Source: Lamellibrachia satsuma
Lineage: Eukaryota > Annelida > Polychaeta > Sabellida > Siboglinidae
Reading direction: 5' to 3'
Assembly: GCA_033239005.1 (NCBI GenBank)
Contig: BSQZ01000061.1
Span: 2,253,501-2,317,500 of the forward strand
DNA length: 64,000 nucleotides
Shown: piece after piece, positions 1 through 10,200 of the stretch
Position numbering within the stretch: the stretch's first letter is position 1
Layout of the letters: each line of letters opens with the position of its first letter
Notes under the pieces: generated by a model
The model's input: only the letters and a program-made list of their open reading frames with translations
The model's database searches: none
What the model was told of the DNA's origin: nothing
Program-made: the position numbers and the translations under genes

Positions 1-660
1 AGGCATAGTGTAAACAATACTTTCTAGGCATGGTTTGAGCAACACTAACCAGGCATAGTGTAAACAATACTTTCTAGGCATGGCTTGAGTAACACTAGCC
101 AGGCATAGTGTAAACAATACTTTCTAGGCACGGTTTGAGCAACACTAGCCAGGCATAGTGTAAACAATACTTTTAGGCATGGTTTGTGCAACACAAACCA
201 GGCATAGTGTAAACAATGCTTTCTATGCATGGTTTGAGCAACACTAGCCATGCATAGTGTAAACAATACTTTCTAGGCATGGTTTGAGCAACACTAGCCA
301 GGCATAGTGTAAACAATATTTTCTAGGCATGGTTTGAGCAACACTAGCCAGACATAGTGTAAACAATACTTTCTAGGCATGGGTTGAGCAACACTAGCTA
401 GGCATAGTGTAAACTACTTTCTAGGCATGGTTTGAGCAATATACTAGCAAGACATAGTGTAAACAATACTTTCTAGGCATGGTTTGAGCAATATACTAAC
501 AAGGCATAGTGTAAACAATACTTTCTAGGCATGGTTTGAGCAACACTAGCCAGGCATAGTGTAAACAATACTTTCTAGGTATGGTTTGAGCAATATACCA
601 GCAAGGCATAGTGTAAACAAAACTTTCTAGGTATGGTTTGAGCAATATACTAGCAAGACA
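1..660. repeat. 50-bp satellite array (unit boundary, copy A)
   Basis: Tandem repeats of about 50 bp whose unit combines 'aggcatagtgtaaacaatac' with 'ggcatggtttgagcaacact'. Variant units carry 'caatatactagcaaga' in place of 'caacactagccagg', and some lack 8-10 bp. The window edge cuts the array; the same array is complete at 24211-25247 and 49025-50062, between one fumarase gene and the next unit. The repeats are contiguous with no unique spacers. Open frames across it are by-products of the repeat. Confidence 0.95.
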
Positions 661-1136
661 CCATTCCGTGTAGAACATTCTAGTCTGCTGTATGAGAAAT
701 GTTTGTTTTTACTAGTTCACTTTGTGATGTATTGATAGAACATTTTCTTTGAAGCCATACTATTTTTCTAGTTTTTCTTGATTTAAGTTATCATGTACAT
801 ATAACTCGTATTTTATTAACTGTAGGTTGTTTTCTCCATATGACATGTCACCAGCACAAGATGACTACGGGTTTAATTTACATGAAGGTTTATAACAGTA
901 TCATCATGTTAATCTAAAATTATTTACAGTTATTATGTTGTATAAGTATTATTAGTATGTTACTGGTGGCTGTTGCTAGTTACATTTGAGACAAAATAGA
1001 ATATTCAGTGTCGAACGAATCCGTTGGAAATTGTTATTGACATTTAGCTGTATACAAAGTATCGATTTAGATGGCTTGATACACTATCAATCGTTGACGA
1101 TTATTACGTTCATATATTTTTGGTCCAACGTGCACA

Positions 1137-1370
1137 TTATTTAGAGTTGTTTATGTATATGAATTTCTGTTTAATGATATCCTCCTTGCGGAAATTGCGG
1201 TGTGCGACACCAAACAGCTTGGTGGCGATATCTTGCCAAAACTTCTCTCTTTTAATCGTTATCGAGCTTTGTAACTTCCTTGTGATCATTACTTTATTAT
1301 TGGCAATGTCTTCAGTCATGCATAGAATATCTTCATCTTACGTTTGCTTTTTGATTCTGCTTTCTGTCAT
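1137..1370 (-). pseudogene. Myb/SANT-like DNA-binding domain remnant (copy A)
   Basis: Reading on the minus strand from an ATG at 1370, the frame gives MTESRIKKQT, a TAA at 1338-1340, then DEDILCMTEDIANNK, ITRKLQSSITIKRE, KFWQDIATKL and later FRKEDIIKQKF. The order (basic start, acidic helix, KLQSS.T..R, W..IA..L, and a K-rich third helix) resembles the Myb/SANT-like domain common in Harbinger-derived and NAIF1-like invertebrate proteins; this is recognition from memory, not a search. One in-frame stop breaks it, and no further exon is seen. Copies B and C have the same stop. Confidence 0.5.
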
Positions 1371-1374
1371 GGAC

Positions 1375-2449
1375 AACTCCTTCACTTCGCAGGTTGCACA
1401 GTTTGTATTTGAAACAATAAAGGTGATATGAAATATTTATTCTGTTGTGTTATTTAATTTGTCTAATTCTATGTCGCTGATCAGTGCATAGATTTGTGTA
1501 GCATTGGAAATATATTAACACAAGCTTAATGACTAAAATGAGAGGTTCTGTTGTTAACAGGATTCTCCTATTTTCATAAATAGGTTAAACACAAAATTAA
1601 CCATTGGTGACCATGTTCATTAAAATATAATTGGGAAATGAATGAATAAAAAGGAGGCCTTCCGTATCAGAAAGACACCTATCATGACCCAAGACGAGGG
1701 AGGTACTGTCTCAGCTATGTGTGGGACAGCTTGCTTGTCCTAGCATCTGAACGTTAATTTCGATAGTTGCGTCATTTTTATTCACAAAATTAACTTCACA
1801 GAAATCAAAGAATGATAACAGCAGTCTGATTATATTCAAATGAAACACCAAACTCGGGTAACATGATGTATATTTGAGGATCAGCTTTACATTACAATTA
1901 CTTTGTCACTATCACCAATCACAAGTAAATTCCATTTTCAACAATGTGAAAAAGGATTGAAAAAATATTAAAAGAAAACATTTCTAAATTATACCTTAAA
2001 AGTAGGCACATGCAGTTGGCACATGCTGTATCAGAAGCAAAACTAATCTGAGTGTATCATTTCTAATAAACATTAATAACAAGCAAACCGTATGGTAGCA
2101 TGATATTATACATGGAACACTGCAAAGAAACATCTTTCAACATTTAGGTCGTAATCCGAAGCCTATGCATTTAGAAAGGCTGGTTTGATATGATTTAAAT
2201 GATTTATGATTAAAAGAAAGTTTAAAATGATACAAAAAAATGGCAGCAACTTTGACGGAAAACAATATATGACACCGACTTCACGGGAAGCCATCAGGTA
2301 ACAACCAGTCAATGACAACTCTTCATAGAATTATCAGATGAAACCAAATCGGTGACAACTCTAGACAGATAACTTGTGTCATATTCGAGATGACTGGCAG
2401 GAACCAAACAATGTCTTGGAATCGACAGGAACAATCACTACTCAAGATG
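1375..2449. other. non-coding flank, no feature recognised (copy A)
   Basis: AT-rich sequence between the Myb-like remnant and the PARP-like terminal exon. I see no conserved exon, RNA gene or repeat in it. The same sequence recurs almost unchanged at about 25,962-27,035 and 50,778-51,854. Confidence 0.5.
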
Positions 2450-2546
2450 ACACCAGTCCACTACTCGGGGGTGTATAGTCACACCAGTCCACTACTCGGG
2501 GTGTATAGTCACACCAGTCCACTACTCAGGGGTGTATACAGTCATT
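2450..2546. repeat. 33-34 bp minisatellite, about 3 units (copy A)
   Basis: Three head-to-tail units sharing 'cagtccactactcgggg' and 'gtatagtcaca'. The array touches the stop codon of the minus-strand PARP-like terminal exon, so on that strand it begins at once after the coding end. Counterparts lie at 27036-27132 and 51855-51952. Confidence 0.9.
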
Positions 2547-2619
2547 TTACCACTTGAATTTAAATTCTGTCTTCAGCAGATATTTCGCTTGAATCTGTGC
2601 AACATCATAAACAATATAT
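2547..2619 (-). pseudogene. PARP1: PARP1-like terminal exon (copy A)
   Basis: On the minus strand, an acceptor 'ttgttgcag' is followed by one base, then YIVYDVAQIQAKYLL, KTEFKFKW and TAA. This matches the C-terminus of PARP1-type poly(ADP-ribose) polymerases (YIVYD.AQ...KYLL...F.F). The exon starts in phase 2 and should complete the catalytic Glu codon of the YNEY motif. The preceding exon that should supply YNE is not found, so this exon cannot be joined in frame to the exon at 3192-3253. It is therefore called a remnant, although it is intact in itself. Confidence 0.75.
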
Positions 2620-2846
2620 CTGCAACAAGTAAAGGATATACTGATCTATACATTGGCAGCTTTGCAACAGACAAACAGTAATTCAAAGAAAATGTGAAAG
2701 AAAAAGGCTAGAGAGATTAGGTGACCATTTTTATTCTGTAAAACGAATGTTAGTGCAAAGACGCTGAAGAAAATCAAAGCAATCTGTCTGATCTAAAATT
2801 CCAATATCTTATGCTAAATCTGATGGTGTCAGTTCACCCCAAGTTT

Positions 2847-3094
2847 GTTACCCATGCTTTCATCTACATCAACATATGTTACCCATGCTTTCATCTACAT
2901 CAACATAATGTTACCCATGCTTTCATCTACATCAACATATGTTACCCATGCTTTCATCTACATCAACATATGTTACCCATGCTTTCATCTACCTCAACAT
3001 ATGTTACCCATGCTTTCATCTACATCAACATATGTTACCCATGCTTTCATCTACATCAACATATGTTACCCATGCTTTCATCTACATCAACATA
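2847..3094. repeat. 31-bp minisatellite, 8 units (copy A)
   Basis: Eight units of about 31 bp sharing 'tgttacccatgctttcatct' then 'acatcaacata'. It lies inside the PARP-like fragment, between the 62-bp exon and the terminal exon, where one exon is missing. Long frames through it (repeating HAFIYINICYPCFHLHQ) are repeat artefacts. Copy B has 8 units and copy C has 9. Confidence 0.95.
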
Positions 3095-3191
3095 TTGAAC
3101 TCGCTAGTCTGTGCGTTTGTGTTCACCAAACACAGTGCAATGTAACTAGTGATTGTATTGTATTGTATTGCCTACATGTTCCTATACCTAC

Positions 3192-3253
3192 CTTTGGTGC
3201 TGTGTTTCCCTTTGGGTAACTTGTCGACATACTTAGACTGGGTCAACTCATAC
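3192..3253 (-). pseudogene. PARP1: PARP1-like catalytic-domain exon, 62 bp (copy A)
   Basis: On the minus strand, an acceptor 'gttgtag' precedes g, then YELTQSKYVDKLPKGKHSTK, then a donor 'gtaggtat'. This matches the PARP1 segment YELK.A..I.KLPKGKHS.KG. The first base completes the Met codon split at the donor of the 128-bp exon (AT/G), and the exon ends in phase 1. Phases and spacing are those of a real PARP gene. Copy C differs in one residue (KGKY for KGKH). Confidence 0.8.
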
Positions 3254-3773
3254 CTACAACCATACAAGGGTTCGTCCCATATGCAATCTTCACTGAACAC
3301 GTCTTACAACGTATCAATGCCCATAAGCCAACACAATGAGTCCTGTGCACATGCCCTGCGCCAGGTAGTTCACTTCTCTACTATTTTTGGACAATGACAC
3401 ATAAAAGGTGTAAATAGAATAAATAAGGTTTGTGCATATTTTGCTAAAATACTCAATTGTTTAATTATGATTGTAAGCAACAGTAAAACATCTTTCAGAT
3501 TGTACTCGGTTTATGACGTTAAAGTTTACCAGTGGTGACTAATTATGATGCAATTATATAGTCTAATAAATGTGTTGAGCTAAGCTTTGGCATATCATTT
3601 AGTATTCAACCTCCCACAATCCACGCAGAAGGGAGGTTATTCAGTGGAGACACCTGGTGAGAATGGAATACACCACATCTATTCCACCAGGTAGTGAATT
3701 TAGTGTAAGGTGATGACTGAAATACACGTATTGTTTGTATTCACATAGCAACACCAAGGAGATGAGAACTTAC

Positions 3774-3901
3774 ATGTTGCCAAGAGCAACCTCACACAGC
3801 ATGAGCAGGCCAACAGGGCTGGACTTGTTAACTATGCAGTAGTTAGCACTCTTGGACACCATATCAGCAAAGTAGACGCCTTTACCAAACATGTAACCAG
3901 T
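3774..3901 (-). pseudogene. PARP1: PARP1-like catalytic-domain exon, 128 bp (copy A)
   Basis: Minus strand, acceptor 'atgtttcag' and donor 'gtaagt'. It encodes [20 protein letters not shown], then YC, and later [14 protein letters not shown] plus AT of Met. This is the signature [21 protein letters not shown] of the PARP1 catalytic domain, with the NAD-stacking Tyr and the Lys of VSKSANY present. It joins in phase 0 to the exon at 5720-5965, which ends ...SQGLRIAPPEAPV. Identical in copies B and C. Confidence 0.85.
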
Positions 3902-4239
3902 CTGAAACATATCAACAAGATAAATTGTCAGTAAACGTTTTTATAATCATGTTATAATGGCTACGGTGCACAGTCCTTGTAGGGAGAGATTCCTTTCCCC
4001 TGTCCTTCAGATGAGGGACTGGTGCACTCACGGGACGGGGCACCGGTGGACAGGGGCACTTGGGAATGGGGACATCTGGGGGTCGGGGACACCAAGTGGA
4101 TTGGGTCATCTGAGGACAGAAAAGAGACACAGAAAGAGGGACGGGGCACTTCATGATATTTATGGTAACTCAAAGTATGTACAATCTCAAACAAAACAAT
4201 TAATGTTCAAGATATATACATATCACAAAATGTTTTTGT

Positions 4240-4396
4240 ACCACGTAGTGCTCCAGGCACTATGTATGCCCCATATCTATACACCGTTTAATGTTCCAGG
4301 CACCATGAATGACTAGTATCTGTGCACCGTGTAGTGCTCCATGCATCGTGTATGCCCCGTATCTGTGCACCATGTAGTGCTCCAGGCACTGTGCTC
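4240..4396. repeat. 43-bp minisatellite, left array (copy A)
   Basis: Degenerate units of about 43 bp built from 'ccaggcaccatgtatgcccc', 'gtatctgtgcaccgtg' and 'tagtgct'. The array is followed by a segment starting 'gtgctcaccagaaggcattt' that recurs after the right array at 5310-5453, so array plus flank is duplicated on both sides of a LINE relic. Confidence 0.85.
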
Positions 4397-4734
4397 ACCA
4401 GAAGGCATTTGTTTTTCTAGGAAGTTGTCAAACAGTTAGGCACATTCTTAAGCCTGACTGCTTTCAAACAATTCCCAAAATGTCACTGAGGTGACAATGT
4501 TAAGTGGGTAAATTGTAAATTATTTGCCCTAATTTTTTTAAATATATACATGTGCATGTTGCAGGATTGTATGTACATAAATACAATGGTTTTGTTTATC
4601 AAGGGTGGGGGTAGGTGTGCACCTGTAAGTATGCATTCTAATTAAGGTACGAGGTAATTAATTTTGCTTTTTTCATAACAAAGCAGACTTGTTATTTAAA
4701 ATAAACAGGGCTGTGCTGAATTTCATGGGCAACA

Positions 4735-5309
4735 CATCTTCTTCATCCCCTGACTGGGACGGTCATAGGGGTGCCATGATCACACAGTCCTCGCCAACGT
4801 TGTCTGTCCTCTGCTATGCGTAGCAGGGTCAGTAGGTCTTGATGTGTCCATTGCTTCATGTTGTCTACTAGCCAGTTTTCCCTGGCCCTCCAGCGTGCCT
4901 TGCAGAATAGTTTTTGCAATGGTGTTGTGTCGAGTCACAAGTGTGACAACCTAACCAGGAGCGCTTGCATTGTTTAACTGTTGCCAACAAGGGCTCTTGC
5001 TTTCCAGCGAGGGAGTCTACTTGTCTCACATATTCGTTTGTCTTGTGTTCAATGTACGAAATGCGGAGGAGTCTCTTGAAGCATTTAGTTTCAAATGTTT
5101 GTACACATCTCTCTGTCTCTGCTGACAGAGTCCAGCTATCGCATCAGCAGAGGAGGATGAATACAGCAAGTGCTCTGTAGAGATTAAGTTTGGTTTGTAA
5201 GCTGATGTCTCTGCTCTTCGCTAGCACACATGGCCATTGCAATCCTTATTTTGATTTCCTTTGTTGAGGTGCCATCTTTGCTTAAGGTGGACCCAATGTT
5301 GAAGAGAAC
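4735..5309 (-). mobile_element. RTE-like LINE ORF2 3'-end relic (copy A)
   Basis: On the minus strand, broken frames give in order: GSTLSKDGTSTKEIKIRIAM, then remains of LNLYRALV...LLYGC, then DSWTLSAETERCVQTFE, then KCFKRLLRISYIEHKTNEYV, then SLAGKQEPLLATVKQ, and finally traces of the GRPR.W..N tail. This is the C-terminal part of the reverse-transcriptase ORF typical of RTE-type and related LINEs. Many frameshifts and stops show it is old. All three copies carry it at the same place, so the insertion predates the tandem duplication. Confidence 0.75.
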
Positions 5310-5453
5310 TCCAGGCACCATTTATGCCCCGTATCTGTGCACCGTGTAGTGCTTTAGGCACCATGTATGCCCCGTATCTGTGCACCGTGTAGTGCTCCAG
5401 GCACCATGTATGCCCCGTATCTGTGCACCGTGTAGTGCTCCATGCACAGTGCT
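5310..5453. repeat. 43-bp minisatellite, right array (copy A)
   Basis: About three clean units of the same 43-bp repeat as at 4240-4396. It is followed by the duplicated flank with 'tcaccagaaggcatttgtt' and 'gttgtcaaacagttaggcac'. Counterparts are at 29893-30036 and 54745-54887. Confidence 0.9.
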
Positions 5454-5719
5454 CACCAGAAGGCATTTGTTGCTCTAGGCTAGGGAGTTGTCAAACAGTT
5501 AGGCACATTCTTTAGCCTAACTGCTTTCCACAATGTCAGTGAGGTGGCTATTCTATTTTGGGGCGTAGAACTGCAACTTAAGCAACTATTTGCTACCAAT
5601 TTATCTCATTATTTTGACAATTCCCACTGACCCTATCAAACTAAAATTAGATTTCAATATGAGAAAGCCATTATGAGATATTAAGGGCAAGATTGTGATG
5701 TCACATGTAATTTACTTAC

Positions 5720-5965
5720 CACTGGCGCCTCTGGTGGAGCGATACGCAGGCCTTGCGAGAGAAATTTGACAAAAATGTGCCAGCCGATATTGCCGGGTAA
5801 CATATCAAATACACGAGAGAGAATTGTATATATCAGGGTTTCTCCGTACCCTGTTGGAAGTATTCCCATCACACAACGTCCATCAGCAATGTTCTGGATG
5901 CAGGCAAACTGTTTCTCTCTCAGTGCAAATTCTAAATTTAACGACTCTTGCTCTGTCGAAAGCAC
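5720..5965 (-). pseudogene. chimeric helicase-like/PARP exon with its own ATG (copy A)
   Basis: An open frame of 82 codons on the minus strand, from ATG at 5965 to a donor 'gtaagt' at 5719. Residues 1 to about 60 resemble the start of RecQ-like helicase ORFs (FALREKQFACIQNI, then GILPTGYGETLIY, then RVFD). The Walker A Lys is replaced by Glu (PTGYGET, usually PTGYGK[ST]). Residues about 68-82, FLSQGLRIAPPEAPV, are PARP1 sequence that continues in phase 0 into the exon at 3774-3901. The PARP LWHGSR motif with the NAD-binding His is absent. It may be a first exon of a fused gene or a chimera left by deletion; transcription is unknown. Confidence 0.6.
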
Positions 5966-6633
5966 GTGCGACTCGTAGCGACTCTATTTTTTGTATTTCT
6001 ATAGGCGTTACTGGAGGAAGTGCCAGCAGCCAATCAGCGTTATCATCGAGCTTAATGAGCTACTTATGTATACGCCTAGAATATCCCCCCATACGTTTTA
6101 CTAACGGGTGTTTTATTTATGTCTATGGTCCAGGCGAGAATCGAGGCAAGTGGTGAACTGATAAACATGAGCACATTTGCCTAATCATCTCCAACCAAAT
6201 TGTCGCGACTACCATCAACCAATCAGTGGGCAAACATTTACATACGTGTCAGAAAGATGACCAATCGTGGCAGCCCTCTCATTTATGCGAGGTCATTGAG
6301 GAAAGTAGCTGTTCACGTATCGATGACGATGTCAGTTGTTTATACTGAGGGGTGTGTGGCGGGGTTCTGAAAGTCCGATCTCCCACCTGTTTGGGAGACC
6401 AGCCTCCCATGTGTTTGTGGGGTCAATCTTCCACCTCCCAGTGCATTTCAAAATTTACCTTCAATCCCACATCCCACCTATTTTTGAGGCCCCTTCATTA
6501 TGGTTCTCAGTCACGTGATCAAAATAACCCCGCCTATCGATGGCAGCCATGATGTGAGTCAAGCGACTTAATAGCGTCATTAGCGACCGCCATTGTTTCA
6601 ATTAAAATTTACTCCCGCGCTTGTCAATAAATC
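5966..6633. other. CpG-rich divergent region, possible promoter (copy A)
   Basis: This stretch lies between the minus-strand chimeric exon and the plus-strand candidates. It is richer in CpG than the neighbouring AT-rich DNA and contains 'tcacgtga' (E-box-like) near 6509 and a 'cccgcgc' near 6613. Short frames here match nothing I recognise. A bidirectional promoter is inference only. Confidence 0.35.
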
Positions 6634-6922
6634 ATGAATTCGTCTGTGTCTACATCAAAGAAGAAAGTCAACTATGCAGAATCGTTAGATAATGTTACAA
6701 GGAACCGGCATCAGGCCAAATTAGAGTTGATTAACGGTGAAGGTCCGTACGAAATGCTGAAGAAACATATGGAACGTTGACCCTGACAACCTTCCCAGTA
6801 TTTCGTATCCTGACATCGTGAACCCTAACCAAGAGTGCATACATATTGAGCGACTTAAAAGGCCACCAAATTATGACAGTTGTGTCAGTGATACTCCAAG
6901 CGTATGCACGTTAGCTAGCTAG
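6634..6922 (+). pseudogene. fragment like the N-terminus of YqaJ/SWIM-domain proteins (copy A)
   Basis: ATG at 6634 opens 48 codons: MNSSVSTSKKKVNYAESLDN, then VTRNRHQAKLELINGEGPYE, then MLKKHMER and stop at 6780. Similarity continues in another frame from about 6764 as IWNVDPDNLPSISYPDIVNP and runs to a stop at 6920-6922. The pattern 'K..L.NG..PYE...' then 'W..D...LPS..YPDIVN' is that of the repetitive YqaJ-recombinase/SWIM-type proteins of invertebrate genomes, remembered and not searched. A frameshift at about 6765 breaks it. Copy B differs by one more base deletion just downstream. Confidence 0.45.
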
Positions 6923-7170
6923 CTCATTGTCGATTTAATCCATTTATTATTTATGTTTACGCGAGGTTGGCTGTTTACTTGTGTGGGAGCTACTTCCTGT
7001 ACTCACCAATAACGTGGCAGTTTACAAGTGGATCCAGTGATGCCGCCAAAGCGTGATTCTGACTTAAATCCTCGAGAGCACACGTGTGTCATTGAGCGTT
7101 TGATTCGTAGGTTTTACGTATTTATAAACACGGCACACGTCACGGGTTATTTAAATATCGACGGGTCCGG

Positions 7171-7178
7171 TATAAAAG
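7171..7178 (+). promoter_or_regulatory. TATA box (copy A)
   Basis: The sequence 'ggtataaaaggcgc' is a full consensus TATA box in a CpG-rich setting. It lies 38 bp before the ATG of the candidate FH exon 1, which would place transcription start near 7200 and leave a very short 5' leader. It is conserved at 31757-31764 and 56603-56610. Confidence 0.6.
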
Positions 7179-7208
7179 GCGCAGTTTACGGATGAACTTT
7201 ACGAAGTG

Positions 7209-7280
7209 ATGTCGTCGAACAACATTAACGGTACGAACATGAAGCTGGACATGAAGTTGGACGAGACGCCGACCGTGCTG
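7209..7280 (+). CDS. candidate first exon of fumarase (copy A)
   Basis: 24 codons, [20 protein letters not shown] then PTVL, ending at a donor 'ctg/gtaatt' in phase 0. Exon 2 of FH also begins in phase 0 at its first family-conserved residues, and no other plausible start exon is seen between the TATA box and exon 2. The peptide is rather acidic and lacks the Arg-rich amphipathic start of a mitochondrial presequence, so it would suit a cytosolic isoform. The assignment rests on position, phase and conservation in three copies (copy B reads MLS at the start), not on homology. Confidence 0.4.
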
Positions 7281-7293
7281 GTAATTTTTTTCA

Positions 7294-10200
7294 GTATAAT
7301 GTTTACACGTATATTATATAATATATACTTTTTCGACAATCACTGTCACTGACACTGCATGAGTCATGACTGTTGTTACTTAATTGTTTAATTGTTGTAC
7401 TGATGCCAGTGGCAGTATCAGTGATGACATTTGTTGTACCACCCACTAGTCTAATGCACTATTTCGATATTAGTCATTGTAGATATTAGTCATTACCATT
7501 GTTACTACGTAACGTCGTAGGCCTACTTACATTAGTAGGGATGTCAATTGATGACAATTTCAAATTGCCGATGTATTTTGTTTTACATTTTTATCATATG
7601 GATGCAGCCGTGAGAAATTGAAATGTGAAACAAGTTTCAGAATTGGTAATTAAAGTACTTTTCGAGATATTAAGTTTTCAAGACATCAAACTGAACACAG
7701 TTAGTTGCACAATGCCAGGAATGCCAATGCCAATGCCAATGGCAATAGAATGACAATGTTAATGCGTGGTCAATGTTAATTATAGTTTATATTGAAGTTA
7801 AAAAATCACTGATCAGCTAATGAAATTTTAATATGTTGTAAAGGACTATATATGTCTATAATTATGCACAGCGCAAAATCAGCAGGAAATATAGTTTCAT
7901 TTTGCCGTCATCTGAAAACCTACCTTATTAATATTGCCTATCCTCATTAGCTTCTTGACACGTCCATCCATCTAGCTGTTGACACATTTTCGCATTGTAC
8001 ATGATCACGAGCTAGAATGCCTAATCCTTTGGTTTTGTTGTACCACTGAGCTTGGATTTTCTTAGGAGATTGGCGCCAAAGAAGTCATTTTATTTTTATT
8101 AAAAATGCTGATCTTGTCCCACGTTCATCATTACCATTTCGGGTGCTGAAATTCATACAATATTAAATAGTTTAAGGCTGAATTATTCTGATAGTAAAGT
8201 AAGTAAATACCAACTGAACTAGATATTATTGCCAGTATTCCTGACAATAGATGGTACAGCAATCTGGACGTTGTACTGTACTACAACAATGAAATATATA
8301 CAGGCTAGCTGCTGAAATCACTTTATTGTGACCATGTCATTATTGCTACCAGTGATCAGTCAGGTGTATGACCATGTCAGCATTGCTACCAGTGATCAGT
8401 TAGACATGTGACCATACCAATTACCAGTGATGATAGCAGCTGGCTGGAAAGCAACAAAAGTGACCATTCTACCTGGCTCACTTCCCGTAAATTAGGAATA
8501 CCTTCCAGGAAACTACCCGTGCAATATAAACAAAAAAGCACATGCGAAATATACCTATTACAAATAGTATTCTTTAAAAATCTACAGTTAACAAAATGTA
8601 CCAACACATTCCTAAAATCAGTGACACAGACTTAAATTGTGACAAAGAATTTTGGCTTTTTACTTATTCTCAGTGTATAGAGTTTCACCAATTTTTATGA
8701 GTGAGACGTCATACCTGTTTCTGTCAGACTTGTGTTTGATGAATTTCCAGAATGGTTGTTGTTGAGACCAGTTTGCAAGGTTTCAGTTACAAATCCTATC
8801 TAGCTTTATTTGTGGCTTCTGTTATCTCTTTTGTGCTGTTTGTATTTATTTCCGTCCTGGTCCATATAATATCCAGTGTTGTTTTTGTGTTGTTTCAGGA
8901 AGTCACGATTAGAGCTGCTGCTTTCTTCCATGTGGTTTTTAGTTGCAAGTAGTATTAATTTTGGAGTTTCTAACATGTCAGTTCTGTTTTAATACTAATA
9001 GCTACATAGATAAGGTGCTAAGTAATAACATGTGCATGTTTGTTTGGTTTAATTTATGATGTGGATGATGTTTAATTACACATGTGGTCATTGAGCTTTT
9101 TAATGAGTCCAAACTCTAAACACTGTGTATTTCTTAATAACAAAACTGGTAAAATAAAAGTAAAACAAACTCAGTTTATAACATGCTGCAATATGCAGAT
9201 TATGCTCACATTAAATAAATTCTTTGTCAGAATGTATGTCTTCAATTGTGATATAGATACAGAACCAATTATAAAACTTTATTATGCGAGGGTAGCAGTG
9301 AGTCAGTAGTCTTCAATGTTAAGATGTTTTGTATGCTGTGGAAACAAAATGCTGGTCTTAACCCCAGGGTGACTCTGGGGATAAAGAATGTCTTAGTGAA
9401 AGGTAGCTTTTTATGTATGCTATTTTTTTCAGTTATTTTTAGTCTGGTATGCTAAATTGATGTAATTAGCGTACTGAGTCTTTTGTGTGCAGCATAACTC
9501 ACAATGGGAAATTTTCAAACAGTGATTTGGATTTTTTTCAGTATAATGTTTACACGTATATTATATAATATATACTTTTTCGGCAATCACTGTCACTGAC
9601 ACTGCATGAGTTATGAATGTTATGTTACTTGTTTAATTGTTGTACTGATGCCAGTGGCAGTATCACTGATGACATTTGTTGCACCACCCACTAGTCTAAT
9701 GCACTATTTCGATATTAGTCATTAGACATTATTCATTACCATTATTACTACGTAACGTCGTAGGCCTACGTACATTAGTAGGGATGTCAATTGATAACAA
9801 TTTCAAATTGCCGATGTATTTTGTTTTACATTTTTATCATATGGATGCAGCCGTGAGAAATTGAAATGTGAAACAAGTTTCAGAATTGGTAATTAAAGTA
9901 CTTTTCGAGATATTAAGTTTTCAAGACATCAAACTGAACACAGTTAGTTGCACAATGCCAGGAATGGCAATGCCAATGCCAGTGGCAGTAGAATGACAAT
10001 GTTAATGCGTGGTCAATGTTAATTATAGTTTATATTGAAGTTCAAAAATCACTGATCAGCTAATGGTGTTTTCTCCCAAATCTGCCAAAAAATTTCTAAA
10101 ATACGTGGCAGAACACCATACTGAAATTTTAATATGTTGTAAAGGGCTATATGTCTATAATTATGCACAGCGCAAAATCAGCAGGAAATATAGTTTCATT

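Noticed and set aside
1..660. CRISPR-like regular repeats
   Set aside because: Units are contiguous, about 50 bp, with no unique spacers, in animal DNA. It is a satellite.
2811..3219. Repeat protein with HAFIYINICYPCFHLHQ units
   Set aside because: Product of the 31-bp minisatellite, open in several frames at once.
3912..4316. Overlapping open frames on both strands beside the PARP-like exon
   Set aside because: Low-complexity Pro/Gly-rich shadows of a GC-rich stretch; no family pattern and no splice context.
8752..8952. Hydrophobic 66-residue open frame in intron 1
   Set aside because: It recurs only as part of the 2.2-kb repeat, is broken in several units, and matches no family I recognise.
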